Source: JAEUPI01 sp046348365
GTDB lineage: Bacteria > Pseudomonadota > Gammaproteobacteria > Burkholderiales > Burkholderiaceae_C
DNA: 64,000 nucleotides
NCBI GenBank assembly: GCA_046348365.1
Contig: JAXMEL010000008.1
Location: forward strand, 1-64,000
Direction of reading: 5' to 3'
Shown: piece after piece, positions 54,728 to 63,126 of the stretch
How the letters are laid out: each line of letters starts with the position of its first letter
How positions within the stretch are numbered: the first letter of the stretch is position 1
Program-made: the position numbers and the translations under genes
The notes under the pieces: generated by a model
Database searches by the model: none
Told to the model about the DNA's origin: nothing
The model's input: only the letters and a program-made list of their open reading frames with translations

Positions 54728-57493
54728 TCAGAACGAGTACTTCGCCCCGACCGTGAAGAACCGGCCGATCGCACCAGCCTGATGCCAGGTCTGGTTGTAG
54801 TTGATGCCGTAAGACAGCACCAGGTACGGGTCGAACGGCGCCTTCTTGTCGAAGAGGTTCTGGACCGAGAAGTTGATATCCAGATTCTTCATCGGCGTCC
54901 ACTTGGCGAACAAGTCGAAAGTCGTGAAGGCCGGCAGCTTGCACCCGCCGTAGATGTTGCCGTTGACGTCGAACACGCCGCAGTTGTACTGGCCGTTGTC
55001 GGGATAGGTCACCCCCGTGTTGGGATTGGTGATCGTGCCGCTGCCAGCGCCGTCAGACGGCGTCGTCTCGCCCTTGTGGTCGATCATCTTGATCGGGCCG
55101 ATGTAATTGACGGCCCCCGTCACCGCCCACGGGCCGCGGTCCCAGGTCATCGTCAAGGTCATGCGGTCCTTCGGCGCTCCGCCGCCGGCGCTCTGCACGA
55201 GAGGTCCGTGCGTGCCAGCGTATTCGAACGTGGTGCCGAACGGATCGGTACGCTCGTACTTGTTCACGTGCGTCCAGTTCAGCTGCCCTGACAGCTTGCC
55301 GGCCTCGCCGAGGCTCATGCGATGCCGCAGTTCGACGTCGAAGCCATCGGTCTTCGTCTTGGCCGCGTTGTCGAAGAAGCCGGTGACCGTGCCGATATCG
55401 CCGTTGGCGTCGTAGTAGATGAACGAGCCCGGCAGCGCGCCGGCGATCTTGGAGTTCGGCGTACCCGCAGTGGGCAGATTGCCGATGATGGACGCCGGGT
55501 CGGCCTGCACGATCTCGTTCTTGCGATCCACGCGCCAGTAGTCGAGCGTCGCGCTGGTGCCGGCCATCGGCTCCAGGACCAGGCCCAAGGTGTAGCTCTT
55601 CGCGGTCTCGGGCTTGATGCCCGCCCTGCCCTGCGACAGGATGCCGTACGTGGTGAAGCCGAAGCTGGAGCCGCCGGTTTCAGCCGGCCCCGGGGCGCGG
55701 AAGGCCTCGGAGTACGTACCGCGCACGGCAAACTGGTCCATCGGCTTGACCTTGAACCCGACCTTCGGATTCGTGGTGCCGCCGAAGTCGGAGTAGTGGT
55801 CGTAGCGCACTGCACCGTTGAGTTCGAGCCACTTCGCGACAGGTGCATTCAGTTCACCGTACATCGCCTCGACTCGGCGCGCCGCGCTGAAGGCCGAGTA
55901 GCCCAGGCCGACGATCGATGCGGTATCGGTGCCCGGCACCGGCGGGCTGTCGGCAGCCTCCCAGCGCACCTCGGCGCCCATCGCAAGGCCAAGCGGCCCG
56001 CCTGGCAGATTGGTAAGCTCGCGCGAGACCTTGGCGTCGATCGACTTGATCGTGTTGACCGGGCTGCTCTCGAGCCGGGGCGAGATGGCGGCCAGCACCG
56101 CCGGATCGGTCAGGCTCGGGCTGGTGAGGCTCGGGCGATTGATGCGATAGGTGCCGTTGTTCAGCGCCGCCTGCATGACGTCGTAGTTGATGAAACCGGT
56201 GTGTGTGTCGATCAGCCGGCTCTTGATGTACGACGCGCCGACGTCGAAGTCCCAGCCGAAGGCATTGCCTTGCAGACCCTCGACCAGGCGATAGACCTTG
56301 TTGTCGGTCTTCTGATCGCGGCCGCCGAGTTCGTACGGCACGATGAAGAGCGAACGATTGACGCCGAACGTGTTGTCGGGGTGTGAAGCCGGCAACGTCA
56401 TGAAGCTGTGGATGAACAGCGGATTGTTCAGATCGCCAGGCAGAAAGACACCGCCATCGTTGTTGGCGCCCAGCGTGCCGTTGGCCTTGCTCTTGGTGTT
56501 GAAGAAACCGAACTCGGCGTAGGCGTTGAGCGACGACGAGAACTGCAGCGTGCCGCGGACGAACAGGTTGACCCGATCGATGGCGGGCTGAACTTCCTGC
56601 TCGTCGCGACCGTTGTAGCGACACAGGCCAGTGCCCGGATCCTGCAACCCGGGGCAGGGAATGATATTGACCCGCGCGCCGCCGCCGGCTGCAGAGCGGG
56701 TGGTCCCGTAAGGCGAGTTCGACGACGGCCCCAGCCCGAAGTACGGGCGACTGGCGCCGTTGGTCACGTCGTAGTAGCCGAGCGACCTGAGGTCGGTCTG
56801 ACCGATGAACCCGCGGTCCCGCGACCAGATGTTCTTCTGCTGCGACGCTTCGAGGGTCGCGAAGACATTGAACTTGTCGGTGTCGAGATTGCCGACGCCG
56901 ATCGAACCGTATGCGCGCGTCGTCTGGCCGTCGCTCTTGCCGGTCTGGCCGTACGAACCGCCGATCGAACCGCCGGTGTAGTTCTTGCGCAGGATGATGT
57001 TCACCACGCCACCCACCGCGTCGGCGCCATAGATGGCCGAAGCGCCATCCTTCAGCACTTCGATGCGATCGATGGCTTCGAGCGGAATCGAATTGACGTC
57101 GACGAAATTGCGCGTGCCGTCATCCGCCAGGCCATAGGTCGTCATGCGACGGCCGTTCACGAGCACCAGCGTGGAGTTCACACCGAGGCCGCGCAGCGAC
57201 ACGGCGGCAGAGCCCGAGGCGAAGCCGTTCGAGAACGACGAGGGGATCGATCCCACGCCATCCGAGGTCAACCCCCGCAAGACCTCCTGGATCGACTGCT
57301 TGCCGGTGCGCTCGATGTCGTCGCGGCTAAGCACCTGCACGGGCGATGCCGTCTCGGTGTCGGTGCGCTTGATGCGCGAACCCGTCACTTCGACGCGCTG
57401 GCTGCTGTCCTGCGCGTAGGCGCCGGTGGCCAGCAGCGCCAAGCCGCTCGCCGCCAATGCGGCCGCAGTGCTGATCCTGCTTCTCCTGAACAT
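54728..57493 (-). CDS. TonB-dependent outer-membrane receptor
   Basis: A 921-residue receptor. Signal peptide (LAASGLALLATGAYAQ), a TonB-box-like VEVTGSRI just after it, a plug domain (VQVLSRDDIERTGKQSIQEVL, DGASAIYGADAVGGVVNI) and a 22-strand barrel ending FFTVGAKYSF, whose final Phe is the assembly signal. Two Cys pairs lie in predicted loops (PCPGLQDPGTGLC; NCGVFDVNGNIYGGC). The ligand is unknown; no transport, heme or sugar genes adjoin. The start MFRRSRIST was chosen for the signal peptide and an AGGAG site. GC content looks lower than in the flanking genes. Confidence 0.92.
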   Translation of the reverse strand: MFRRSRISTAAALAASGLALLATGAYAQDSSQRVEVTGSRIKRTDTETASPVQVLSRDDIERTGKQSIQEVLRGLTSDGVGSIPSSFSNGFASGSAAVSLRGLGVNSTLVLVNGRRMTTYGLADDGTRNFVDVNSIPLEAIDRIEVLKDGASAIYGADAVGGVVNIILRKNYTGGSIGGSYGQTGKSDGQTTRAYGSIGVGNLDTDKFNVFATLEASQQKNIWSRDRGFIGQTDLRSLGYYDVTNGASRPYFGLGPSSNSPYGTTRSAAGGGARVNIIPCPGLQDPGTGLCRYNGRDEQEVQPAIDRVNLFVRGTLQFSSSLNAYAEFGFFNTKSKANGTLGANNDGGVFLPGDLNNPLFIHSFMTLPASHPDNTFGVNRSLFIVPYELGGRDQKTDNKVYRLVEGLQGNAFGWDFDVGASYIKSRLIDTHTGFINYDVMQAALNNGTYRINRPSLTSPSLTDPAVLAAISPRLESSPVNTIKSIDAKVSRELTNLPGGPLGLAMGAEVRWEAADSPPVPGTDTASIVGLGYSAFSAARRVEAMYGELNAPVAKWLELNGAVRYDHYSDFGGTTNPKVGFKVKPMDQFAVRGTYSEAFRAPGPAETGGSSFGFTTYGILSQGRAGIKPETAKSYTLGLVLEPMAGTSATLDYWRVDRKNEIVQADPASIIGNLPTAGTPNSKIAGALPGSFIYYDANGDIGTVTGFFDNAAKTKTDGFDVELRHRMSLGEAGKLSGQLNWTHVNKYERTDPFGTTFEYAGTHGPLVQSAGGGAPKDRMTLTMTWDRGPWAVTGAVNYIGPIKMIDHKGETTPSDGAGSGTITNPNTGVTYPDNGQYNCGVFDVNGNIYGGCKLPAFTTFDLFAKWTPMKNLDINFSVQNLFDKKAPFDPYLVLSYGINYNQTWHQAGAIGRFFTVGAKYSF

Positions 57494-57897
57494 GTGGACT
57501 CCTGTCTGAAAGCGTTTATCGGTAAACCCGGTTCGGCCTTTGCCCGTGGCCGGCAGCCTGGTGGGCTGCGCCATGCAAACGGCTGAACAAGAAAGGCAAT
57601 TTTCTGTGGCTGCCCCGTATCCGGGACAGCAGGGGAACTCCCCGTAGGAAATGGCCAGGCCCCGTGCAGCGCCGTCGTGCGCGCGCTCGACGCCGGAATT
57701 GCCCGCGCTTCATAGGAGGCTGCGTGCCGACACGCCTGCGCTGCCGCCACGGCGCGATCGAGACAACACGGGTAATCCCTAGGCCTCTGGTCAGGCCTCA
57801 ACGTTGGAGAGGGGCAACACCGCCGGCATCGTGGGCCTTGACGCGCGAGGTGCGATGCGCGACAGCGCTGCGCCAGCGGCCCAGCCGGCGTGTCGCC
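57494..57897. other. Upstream region of the TonB-receptor gene with a repeated motif
   Basis: About 400 bp without a credible gene. Two similar blocks lie at 57622-57648 and 57759-57783, each with CA-rich left flank, a GGGnAnTCCC core and TAGG at the right; 20 of 25 aligned positions agree. They are 129-155 and 266-290 bp before the receptor start and probably bind a regulator. No -35/-10 pair was clear. Confidence 0.5.
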
Positions 57898-58824
57898 TCA
57901 CCAGCCGACGAACGCGTCGCGGGCCTGCACCGCCAACGCCACACGCCCTCCCACCGGCACCGTCACCTTCGTCGGCACATGCCCGAACGCAAACCCCGTG
58001 AGCACCGGCACGCGCGCCACGCTTCGCACATGGGCCACCGCGCTCTTCATCGTGTAGCCGCGATCCAGCGGCGATGCGTTCCAGCCGCTCACCGCGCCGA
58101 TCAGCACGGCCTTCTGCTGCGCGAGCACGCCGGCCTGGTGCAGTTGCAGCAGGCAGCGTTCGACGCGGTAGGGATGCTCGTTGACGTCCTCGACGAACAG
58201 GATGCCGCCCTTGATGCGCGGAAAGTGCCGCGTGCCGAGCATCGAGCAGATCATCGTGAGGTTGCCGCCCCACAGCGTGCCGCGCACGTGCAGGCCGTCG
58301 TGGCCCGCGTCGGTGCGAAAACCCACCGCCTGCAGCACGCCCGTCATCGCCTCGACGAAGCAGTCGCGCGTGACCTCGTCGACGCCGCCCTCCTCGTCGC
58401 GGCGGCCGAAGTCGTCGCAGGCCATCGGGCCGGCCCAGCTCGGCCGGCCGGTGTGCGCCAGCAGGCCGAGCTGCAGCGCCGTCATGTCGCTGTAGCCGAC
58501 CCAGCGCGTGCCGCGGTCGACGCTGCGCGCGATGCGCTTCCAGTCGATGGCGTCGAGCAGCCGCGTCATGCCGTAGCCGCCGCGGCAGGCCATGGCGATA
58601 GACGGTGCTTCGTCGGCCACGCGGTGCAGCGTGGCCAGGCGCACGGCATCGTCACCGGCGAAGCGCAGATGCCGCGCGCGCACGCTGGGGTCGAGCTGGG
58701 CGGCGAAGCCGAGCGCGCGCAGCCGCTGCTTCGCGCGCTGCAGCGCATCGCGGCGCAGTTCGACGCCGGCACTGGTGAAGATGCGCAGCGAGCCGAACAC
58801 GCGCAGCGAGTCGGCTTCGCTCAC
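57898..58824 (-). CDS. ldcA: LD-carboxypeptidase (S66)
   Basis: A 308-residue cytosolic serine peptidase removing the terminal D-alanine from murein tetrapeptides during recycling. The nucleophile is in WVGYSDMTALQLGL, with ACRGGYGMTRLLDAIDW before it, GGNLTMICSMLGTRHFP and EDVNEHPYRVERCLLQL in the C-terminal half. The GTG start overlaps the tadA stop (GTGA), so the two are coupled. Length matches the family. Confidence 0.92.
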   Translation of the reverse strand: MSEADSLRVFGSLRIFTSAGVELRRDALQRAKQRLRALGFAAQLDPSVRARHLRFAGDDAVRLATLHRVADEAPSIAMACRGGYGMTRLLDAIDWKRIARSVDRGTRWVGYSDMTALQLGLLAHTGRPSWAGPMACDDFGRRDEEGGVDEVTRDCFVEAMTGVLQAVGFRTDAGHDGLHVRGTLWGGNLTMICSMLGTRHFPRIKGGILFVEDVNEHPYRVERCLLQLHQAGVLAQQKAVLIGAVSGWNASPLDRGYTMKSAVAHVRSVARVPVLTGFAFGHVPTKVTVPVGGRVALAVQARDAFVGW

Positions 58825-59405
58825 CGCTCGGCCTCCGGCGGCTCGATCACGTCGCCGGTGGGGATGCGCGCGAGCTCGTCGCCGTCATCCGCCGCGGCAC
58901 GCTCCTCCACCGGCGCATCGGCCCTCGCCTGCGCGCGGCGCTCGGCGAAGAAATCGCGCAGCAGCGTGCCGGCCTGCTCGGCCAGCACGCCACCCACGAC
59001 CTCGGTGTGGTGGTTCAGCGCGCGGTTGGCGAACAGGTCGACCACCGAGCCGGCGGCACCGGTCTTCGGGTCCGGCGCCGCGAACACCACGCGCTTGAGC
59101 CGCGCGTGCATGATCGCCATCGCGCACATCGCGCACGGCTCGAGCGTCACGTACAGCTCCAGCTCGGGCAACCGGTAGTTCTCGAGCAGCTGCGCGGCAT
59201 GGCGCAGCGCCACGATCTCGGCATGCGCCGTCGGGTCGGCGGTGGTGATCGGCCGGTTGTAGCCCGTGGCCACCACCTGCGGGCCGCCCGGCGTGCGGCG
59301 CACGATAACCGCGCCCACCGGCACCTCGCCCGAGAGCTGGGCGTTGAGCGCCTGGTCGAGCGCCAGGCGCATCACGATCTCGTCGGGGTGCTCGTCGCTG
59401 GCCAT
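58821..59405 (-). CDS. tadA: tRNA-specific adenosine deaminase
   Basis: A 194-residue zinc deaminase converting A34 of tRNA-Arg(ACG) to inosine. The catalytic motif is TAHAEIVALR (His61, Glu63) and LEPCAMCAMAIMHAR (Cys91, Cys94); DPKTGAAGSVVDLF and the C-terminal helix follow. It is about 30 residues longer than E. coli TadA owing to an acidic C-terminal tail. It is coupled to ldcA. Confidence 0.94.
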   Translation of the reverse strand: MASDEHPDEIVMRLALDQALNAQLSGEVPVGAVIVRRTPGGPQVVATGYNRPITTADPTAHAEIVALRHAAQLLENYRLPELELYVTLEPCAMCAMAIMHARLKRVVFAAPDPKTGAAGSVVDLFANRALNHHTEVVGGVLAEQAGTLLRDFFAERRAQARADAPVEERAAADDGDELARIPTGDVIEPPEAER

Positions 59406-59414
59406 CGCGGCGGT

Positions 59415-59645
59415 TCAGGGCTGCGCGTCCGACGCGCGCTGGGCGCCTTGCTCGAGCGCGCGGTTGATGTCCTGCTGGATCTGGCGCTGCATCTGGCGCG
59501 CCTGGTCGGGCACCGTGGGCGCTGCCACTCCGGACGCCGGCGCCGGCAGCGCGATCGTGGCGACGGACTTCAGCTGCGTCTTCGCGAGCCAGGCCACGAT
59601 GGCCAGCACGATCAGCAGGCCGGCGAGACTGAACAGGATGCGCAT
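59415..59645 (-). CDS. Small membrane protein
   Basis: A 76-residue protein with one N-terminal helix (ILFSLAGLLIVLAIVAWLA) followed by a Pro/Ala linker and a short polar helix (QARQMQRQIQQDINRALEQG). No family is recognised. It lies 9 bp upstream of tadA and 31 bp after the unknown 353-residue gene, same strand, so it may belong to either unit. Confidence 0.65.
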   Translation of the reverse strand: MRILFSLAGLLIVLAIVAWLAKTQLKSVATIALPAPASGVAAPTVPDQARQMQRQIQQDINRALEQGAQRASDAQP

Positions 59646-59676
59646 GGCCGCGCATCGTAACGCGGCCTTGCGCGTT

Positions 59677-60738
59677 TCAGGCCGACCAGCGCACGAGGCC
59701 CAGCAGCAGGCACGCCTGGATCACGCGCCGCAATGCCGGCACGCCGATCTGCACGCGCTGCAGCAGCTGCGCCGGCGTCAGCGGCCCGGCCTGCAGCTCG
59801 CGCGCGAGGGCGAGGTGCTTGTCCTGCCGCGTGAAGCGGCCCATGTGGCTCACGGCCACGCCGATCAACGGCTGCAGCCACGGATCGGCCGGCGCGTCGA
59901 ACCAGCCGGCACGGCCGCAGGCCAGGCCGACGTCCCACGCGATGTCCTCCAGATCGTGGCGATAGGCATCGGCCGACGGCATCCAGCCCGGCGCCAGATG
60001 CGGCAGGCGGCGCTGCACGCGCAACGCCTTGAGCGCCGGCGCATCGATGCGCACCGCGCGCTGCGCGAAATCCACGCGCAGCGAAGCGCCCTCGCCGAAG
60101 CTGGCTTCGATGGGCTGGTCCGGCATCTGCCGCAGCCCTTCGCGAAACGCATGCACGAACCAGCGCACCGGCCCCTGCAACGGCTCCACGTGCCACGGGT
60201 CAGCGTCGGCCGCGTCGCCGAGTGCGGCGTCGGATCCGGGCGATGCGTCGCCGTCGATGGCGGAAAGCATCGGCTGCGTGAGGTCGCGCGGCCAGCCCGA
60301 CGCGCTCCATTGCCGCGACTGCCGGCGCACGATCGGCAGGTCCATCAGCTGGCGCAGCAGCGCATGGTGCATGCGCGCGCCGTCGACGTCGGCCCAGGGT
60401 GGCGCCGCGTCGGTGCCGGCCGGTGGCGGCAGCGTGACCACCGGCCGCCCCTGGGCCTGGATCTCGAACTCCGATGCCGAGCTGTCTTGCAGGCTGCGCG
60501 CGCCGACGAGCAGGATCTGCGCGTCGGCACCGCGCAGCTCGAGGCTCAGGCACAGCTGTTCGCTCAGCCGCGCCAGCGTGGTGCGCACGCGCCCCAGCTC
60601 GTCGCCCGACAAGCCGATGGCGCCGATCGTCACCACCGGCCAGCGCGCACGCCGCGCGTGCAGGCGGCGCCAGAAGTCGGCCCACGCGTTCCAGCCAGAG
60701 CGCACGGCGGCGCGCTCGCTCCACGACGAGATTCGCAT
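59677..60738 (-). CDS. Protein of unknown function downstream of a CHASE2 kinase
   Basis: A 353-residue protein without signal or membrane segments. An N-terminal stretch (about 33-80: WPVVTIGAIGLSGDELGRVR, then ADAQILLVGARSL) alternates strands and helices like a degenerate receiver-type Rossmann fold. The middle is Trp/Asp-rich and the end (LTPAQLLQRVQIGVPALRRV) could be a winged helix. I do not recognise a family. Being 81 bp after a sensor kinase and on the same strand, it might be an output or accessory partner; this is inference only. Confidence 0.65.
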   Translation of the reverse strand: MRISSWSERAAVRSGWNAWADFWRRLHARRARWPVVTIGAIGLSGDELGRVRTTLARLSEQLCLSLELRGADAQILLVGARSLQDSSASEFEIQAQGRPVVTLPPPAGTDAAPPWADVDGARMHHALLRQLMDLPIVRRQSRQWSASGWPRDLTQPMLSAIDGDASPGSDAALGDAADADPWHVEPLQGPVRWFVHAFREGLRQMPDQPIEASFGEGASLRVDFAQRAVRIDAPALKALRVQRRLPHLAPGWMPSADAYRHDLEDIAWDVGLACGRAGWFDAPADPWLQPLIGVAVSHMGRFTRQDKHLALARELQAGPLTPAQLLQRVQIGVPALRRVIQACLLLGLVRWSA

Positions 60739-60819
60739 GCCGCGAGGCTATCGGCGCACCCTGCCCTCGTGGAGCAGGGCTTCGATGGTTCTCGCCTAGG
60801 GGCGCCGCCGGGCGGCGGC

Positions 60820-63126
60820 TCAGGCGTTCCCTGATGCCGGCGGCGGATCCGGCAGGTGCAGCTCGAAGCGCGCGCCGATGCCGTCGGCCGATGTCTGCAC
60901 GGTCACCGTGCCGCCGTGGCGATGCGCCACGCGCTGCACGAACAGCAGCCCCAGGCCCACGCCGCCCGCGCGCTGCACCGGCAGGCCCTCGCGGCCGAGC
61001 GCGATGTGCTGCCGCTGCTCGTCGCTGAGGCCGAGGCCGCGATCGATCACCGCGATGCACCAGCCCGAGGCGTCGCGCCGCGCCTCGATCAGCACCACGG
61101 CGTTGCGCGGGCTGTGGCGCACGGCGTTGGACACCAGGTTGCCGATCGCCCGCGCCACCAGCGCACGGTCGACCACCAGCGGCGCGCGGTCGTCGTCGAT
61201 CGCCACCTGCAGCGTCACGCCGGTGGCGAGTGCCTGCGCGCGCTGGTCGGCCAGCGCCTCGTCGACCAGTTCGGCCACTGCCCAAGGCCGCCGCCGCAAC
61301 ACGCGGTCGCGCGCATCGGCGGCCCGCACGAAGGCCTCAGACATCTCGAGCGTGCGCGTGGCCAGACGACGCAGCTCCAGCAGCAGCTCGGGCAGCGGCG
61401 TGCTGCGCTCGCCGGCCAGGTGCAGGTCGGCCAGCAGCACGATCGAGCTGGCCGGCGAGCGCAGGTCGTGCGACACGAAGGCCAGCGCCTCCTCGCGCTC
61501 GCGCTGCGCGCGCTTGACGGGCTCCACGTCGGCGATCGCCACGATCGTGCAGCGGCGCCCGCGCACCGGCACGGCCGCCGTATGCACGATGAAGTCGCCC
61601 TGCCCGGCCAGGCGCGCCTCGACCGCCACGCCCGCGGCGCCCAGCTCCAGGCGGGCCAGGCCCTGGGCCCAGTCGTGATCGTCCACGGGCGTGAACTCGC
61701 CCAGCAGGCGCACCAGGTCCAGGCCCTGCATCTCCTCGGGCTCGGGCACCTCGAACAGCGCCGCCGCCTTGGGGTTGGCCAGCAGCACGCGGGCGTGGTC
61801 GTCGGCCAGCAGCATCGCCGTGGGCAGCGCCGCGAGCGCGTCGGCGAGGAACTGGCGCGCCTCGCGCACCAGGTCGCCGGCACGCTGCAGCCCCACGAGG
61901 CGGGCTTCGACCTCGTCGCGCGGCAGCGGCTCGGCGCCGCGGGCGAGCGGCTCGTCGGTGATGCGCGCGATCTCGCGGTCGATGCCCGCCACCGCGCGCT
62001 CCAGCCGGCGCCAGCTCCACAGCGGATACGCCAGGCCTGCCACGAGCGCGAACGGCACCGGGCTCGCCCACCAGCCCAGGCCGAGCGCCAGCAGCCCGGC
62101 GCCGAACGCCACCGGCACCGAGGCCAGCGCCAGCGGCAACGCCACGCGCGCGCCGAAGCGCCCGAAGGCGAGCACCAGCAGCGCGACCAGCGCGGCCGAC
62201 ACCGCCGCCAGCATCGGCATCGGCATCACACGCATCACGTCGCCGCTGCGCAATGTGTACAGCGTATGCGCCAGCACCTCCACGCCCGGCATCGCCTGGT
62301 GGCGCATGTTCACCGGCGTGGCCAGTGTGTCGCCCAGACCCTGCGCGGTGGGCCCCACCAGCACGTAGCGCCCGGCCAGTCGCTCGGGCGGCACGGCACC
62401 GCGCAGCACATCGACGTACGACACCCGATCGACCGTGCCGGGCGCGCCGGCGTAGCGGATCAGGAACCGGCCGTCGCGCCGCCAGCGGCTGCCGTCGAGC
62501 GTGGCCGGCGCCGGCTCGGCGCGCAGCGCCGGATGCGGCGACTCGCCGCCCGCCTGCAGCAGCGCCAGCGCGACATGCGGGTACGGCGCATCGGCCGGCC
62601 CGGCGCGCAGGAACGCATGGCGCAGCACGCCGTCATCGTCCACCGGCGCCTCGGCCGCGCCCAGTCGGGCCGCGTCGCGCAGCGCCGGCGTCGGCTGCAG
62701 CGGGGCCAGCGCCTGCAGGCTCGCGGCCTGCCACACCACCGGCAACACCACCGGTGCCGCCGCGCGCAGCGCGTCGGCCAGCAGGCGGTCGTGCGCCGGG
62801 TCGGGGTCGGCCTCGCTGAGCACGAGGTCGAGCGACACCGCGCGCGGCCTGGCCTGAGCCAGGCGCCGCAGCAGCGTGGCGTGCACGGTGCGCGGCCAGG
62901 GCCAGCGGCCGATGGCCTCGACGCTGGCATCGTCGATCGCGACGATCGTGATGTCGGGCGGTGCGCCGCGCTGCCACAGCACGAGGCCGAGGTCGTAGAC
63001 GACGCGATCGATCCGCCACGTCCAGCCGCTCCAGGCGGCGAGTGCGGCGAGCACGGCGAGCACCGCGGCGATGCGCAGATCCTCGCGCCAGCGCGCGGCA
63101 AGCGGCGCGCTCGAGCCGGCGCTCAC
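60820..63126 (-). CDS. CHASE2-PAS sensor histidine kinase
   Basis: A 768-residue membrane kinase. One N-terminal helix is followed by a periplasmic CHASE2 domain (about 40-300: DITIVAIDDASVEAIGRWPW, SLDLVLSEADPD, GRYVLVGPTAQGLGDTLATP), several helices (about 300-375), a PAS domain (ALPTAMLLADDHARVLLANP), a HisKA box FVSHDLRSPASSIVLLADL and an HATPase with NLVSNAVRHSPRN and GGVGLGLLFVQRVAHRHGG. The GTG start overlaps the upstream gene by 4 bp (GTGA). Its response regulator is not in the window; the signal is unknown. Confidence 0.92.
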   Translation of the reverse strand: MSAGSSAPLAARWREDLRIAAVLAVLAALAAWSGWTWRIDRVVYDLGLVLWQRGAPPDITIVAIDDASVEAIGRWPWPRTVHATLLRRLAQARPRAVSLDLVLSEADPDPAHDRLLADALRAAAPVVLPVVWQAASLQALAPLQPTPALRDAARLGAAEAPVDDDGVLRHAFLRAGPADAPYPHVALALLQAGGESPHPALRAEPAPATLDGSRWRRDGRFLIRYAGAPGTVDRVSYVDVLRGAVPPERLAGRYVLVGPTAQGLGDTLATPVNMRHQAMPGVEVLAHTLYTLRSGDVMRVMPMPMLAAVSAALVALLVLAFGRFGARVALPLALASVPVAFGAGLLALGLGWWASPVPFALVAGLAYPLWSWRRLERAVAGIDREIARITDEPLARGAEPLPRDEVEARLVGLQRAGDLVREARQFLADALAALPTAMLLADDHARVLLANPKAAALFEVPEPEEMQGLDLVRLLGEFTPVDDHDWAQGLARLELGAAGVAVEARLAGQGDFIVHTAAVPVRGRRCTIVAIADVEPVKRAQREREEALAFVSHDLRSPASSIVLLADLHLAGERSTPLPELLLELRRLATRTLEMSEAFVRAADARDRVLRRRPWAVAELVDEALADQRAQALATGVTLQVAIDDDRAPLVVDRALVARAIGNLVSNAVRHSPRNAVVLIEARRDASGWCIAVIDRGLGLSDEQRQHIALGREGLPVQRAGGVGLGLLFVQRVAHRHGGTVTVQTSADGIGARFELHLPDPPPASGNA

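Noticed and set aside
57800..57897. Hairpin GCGACA...TGTCGC after ldcA as a terminator
   Set aside because: The arms are short and the loop long with no U tract, so it is too weak to call.
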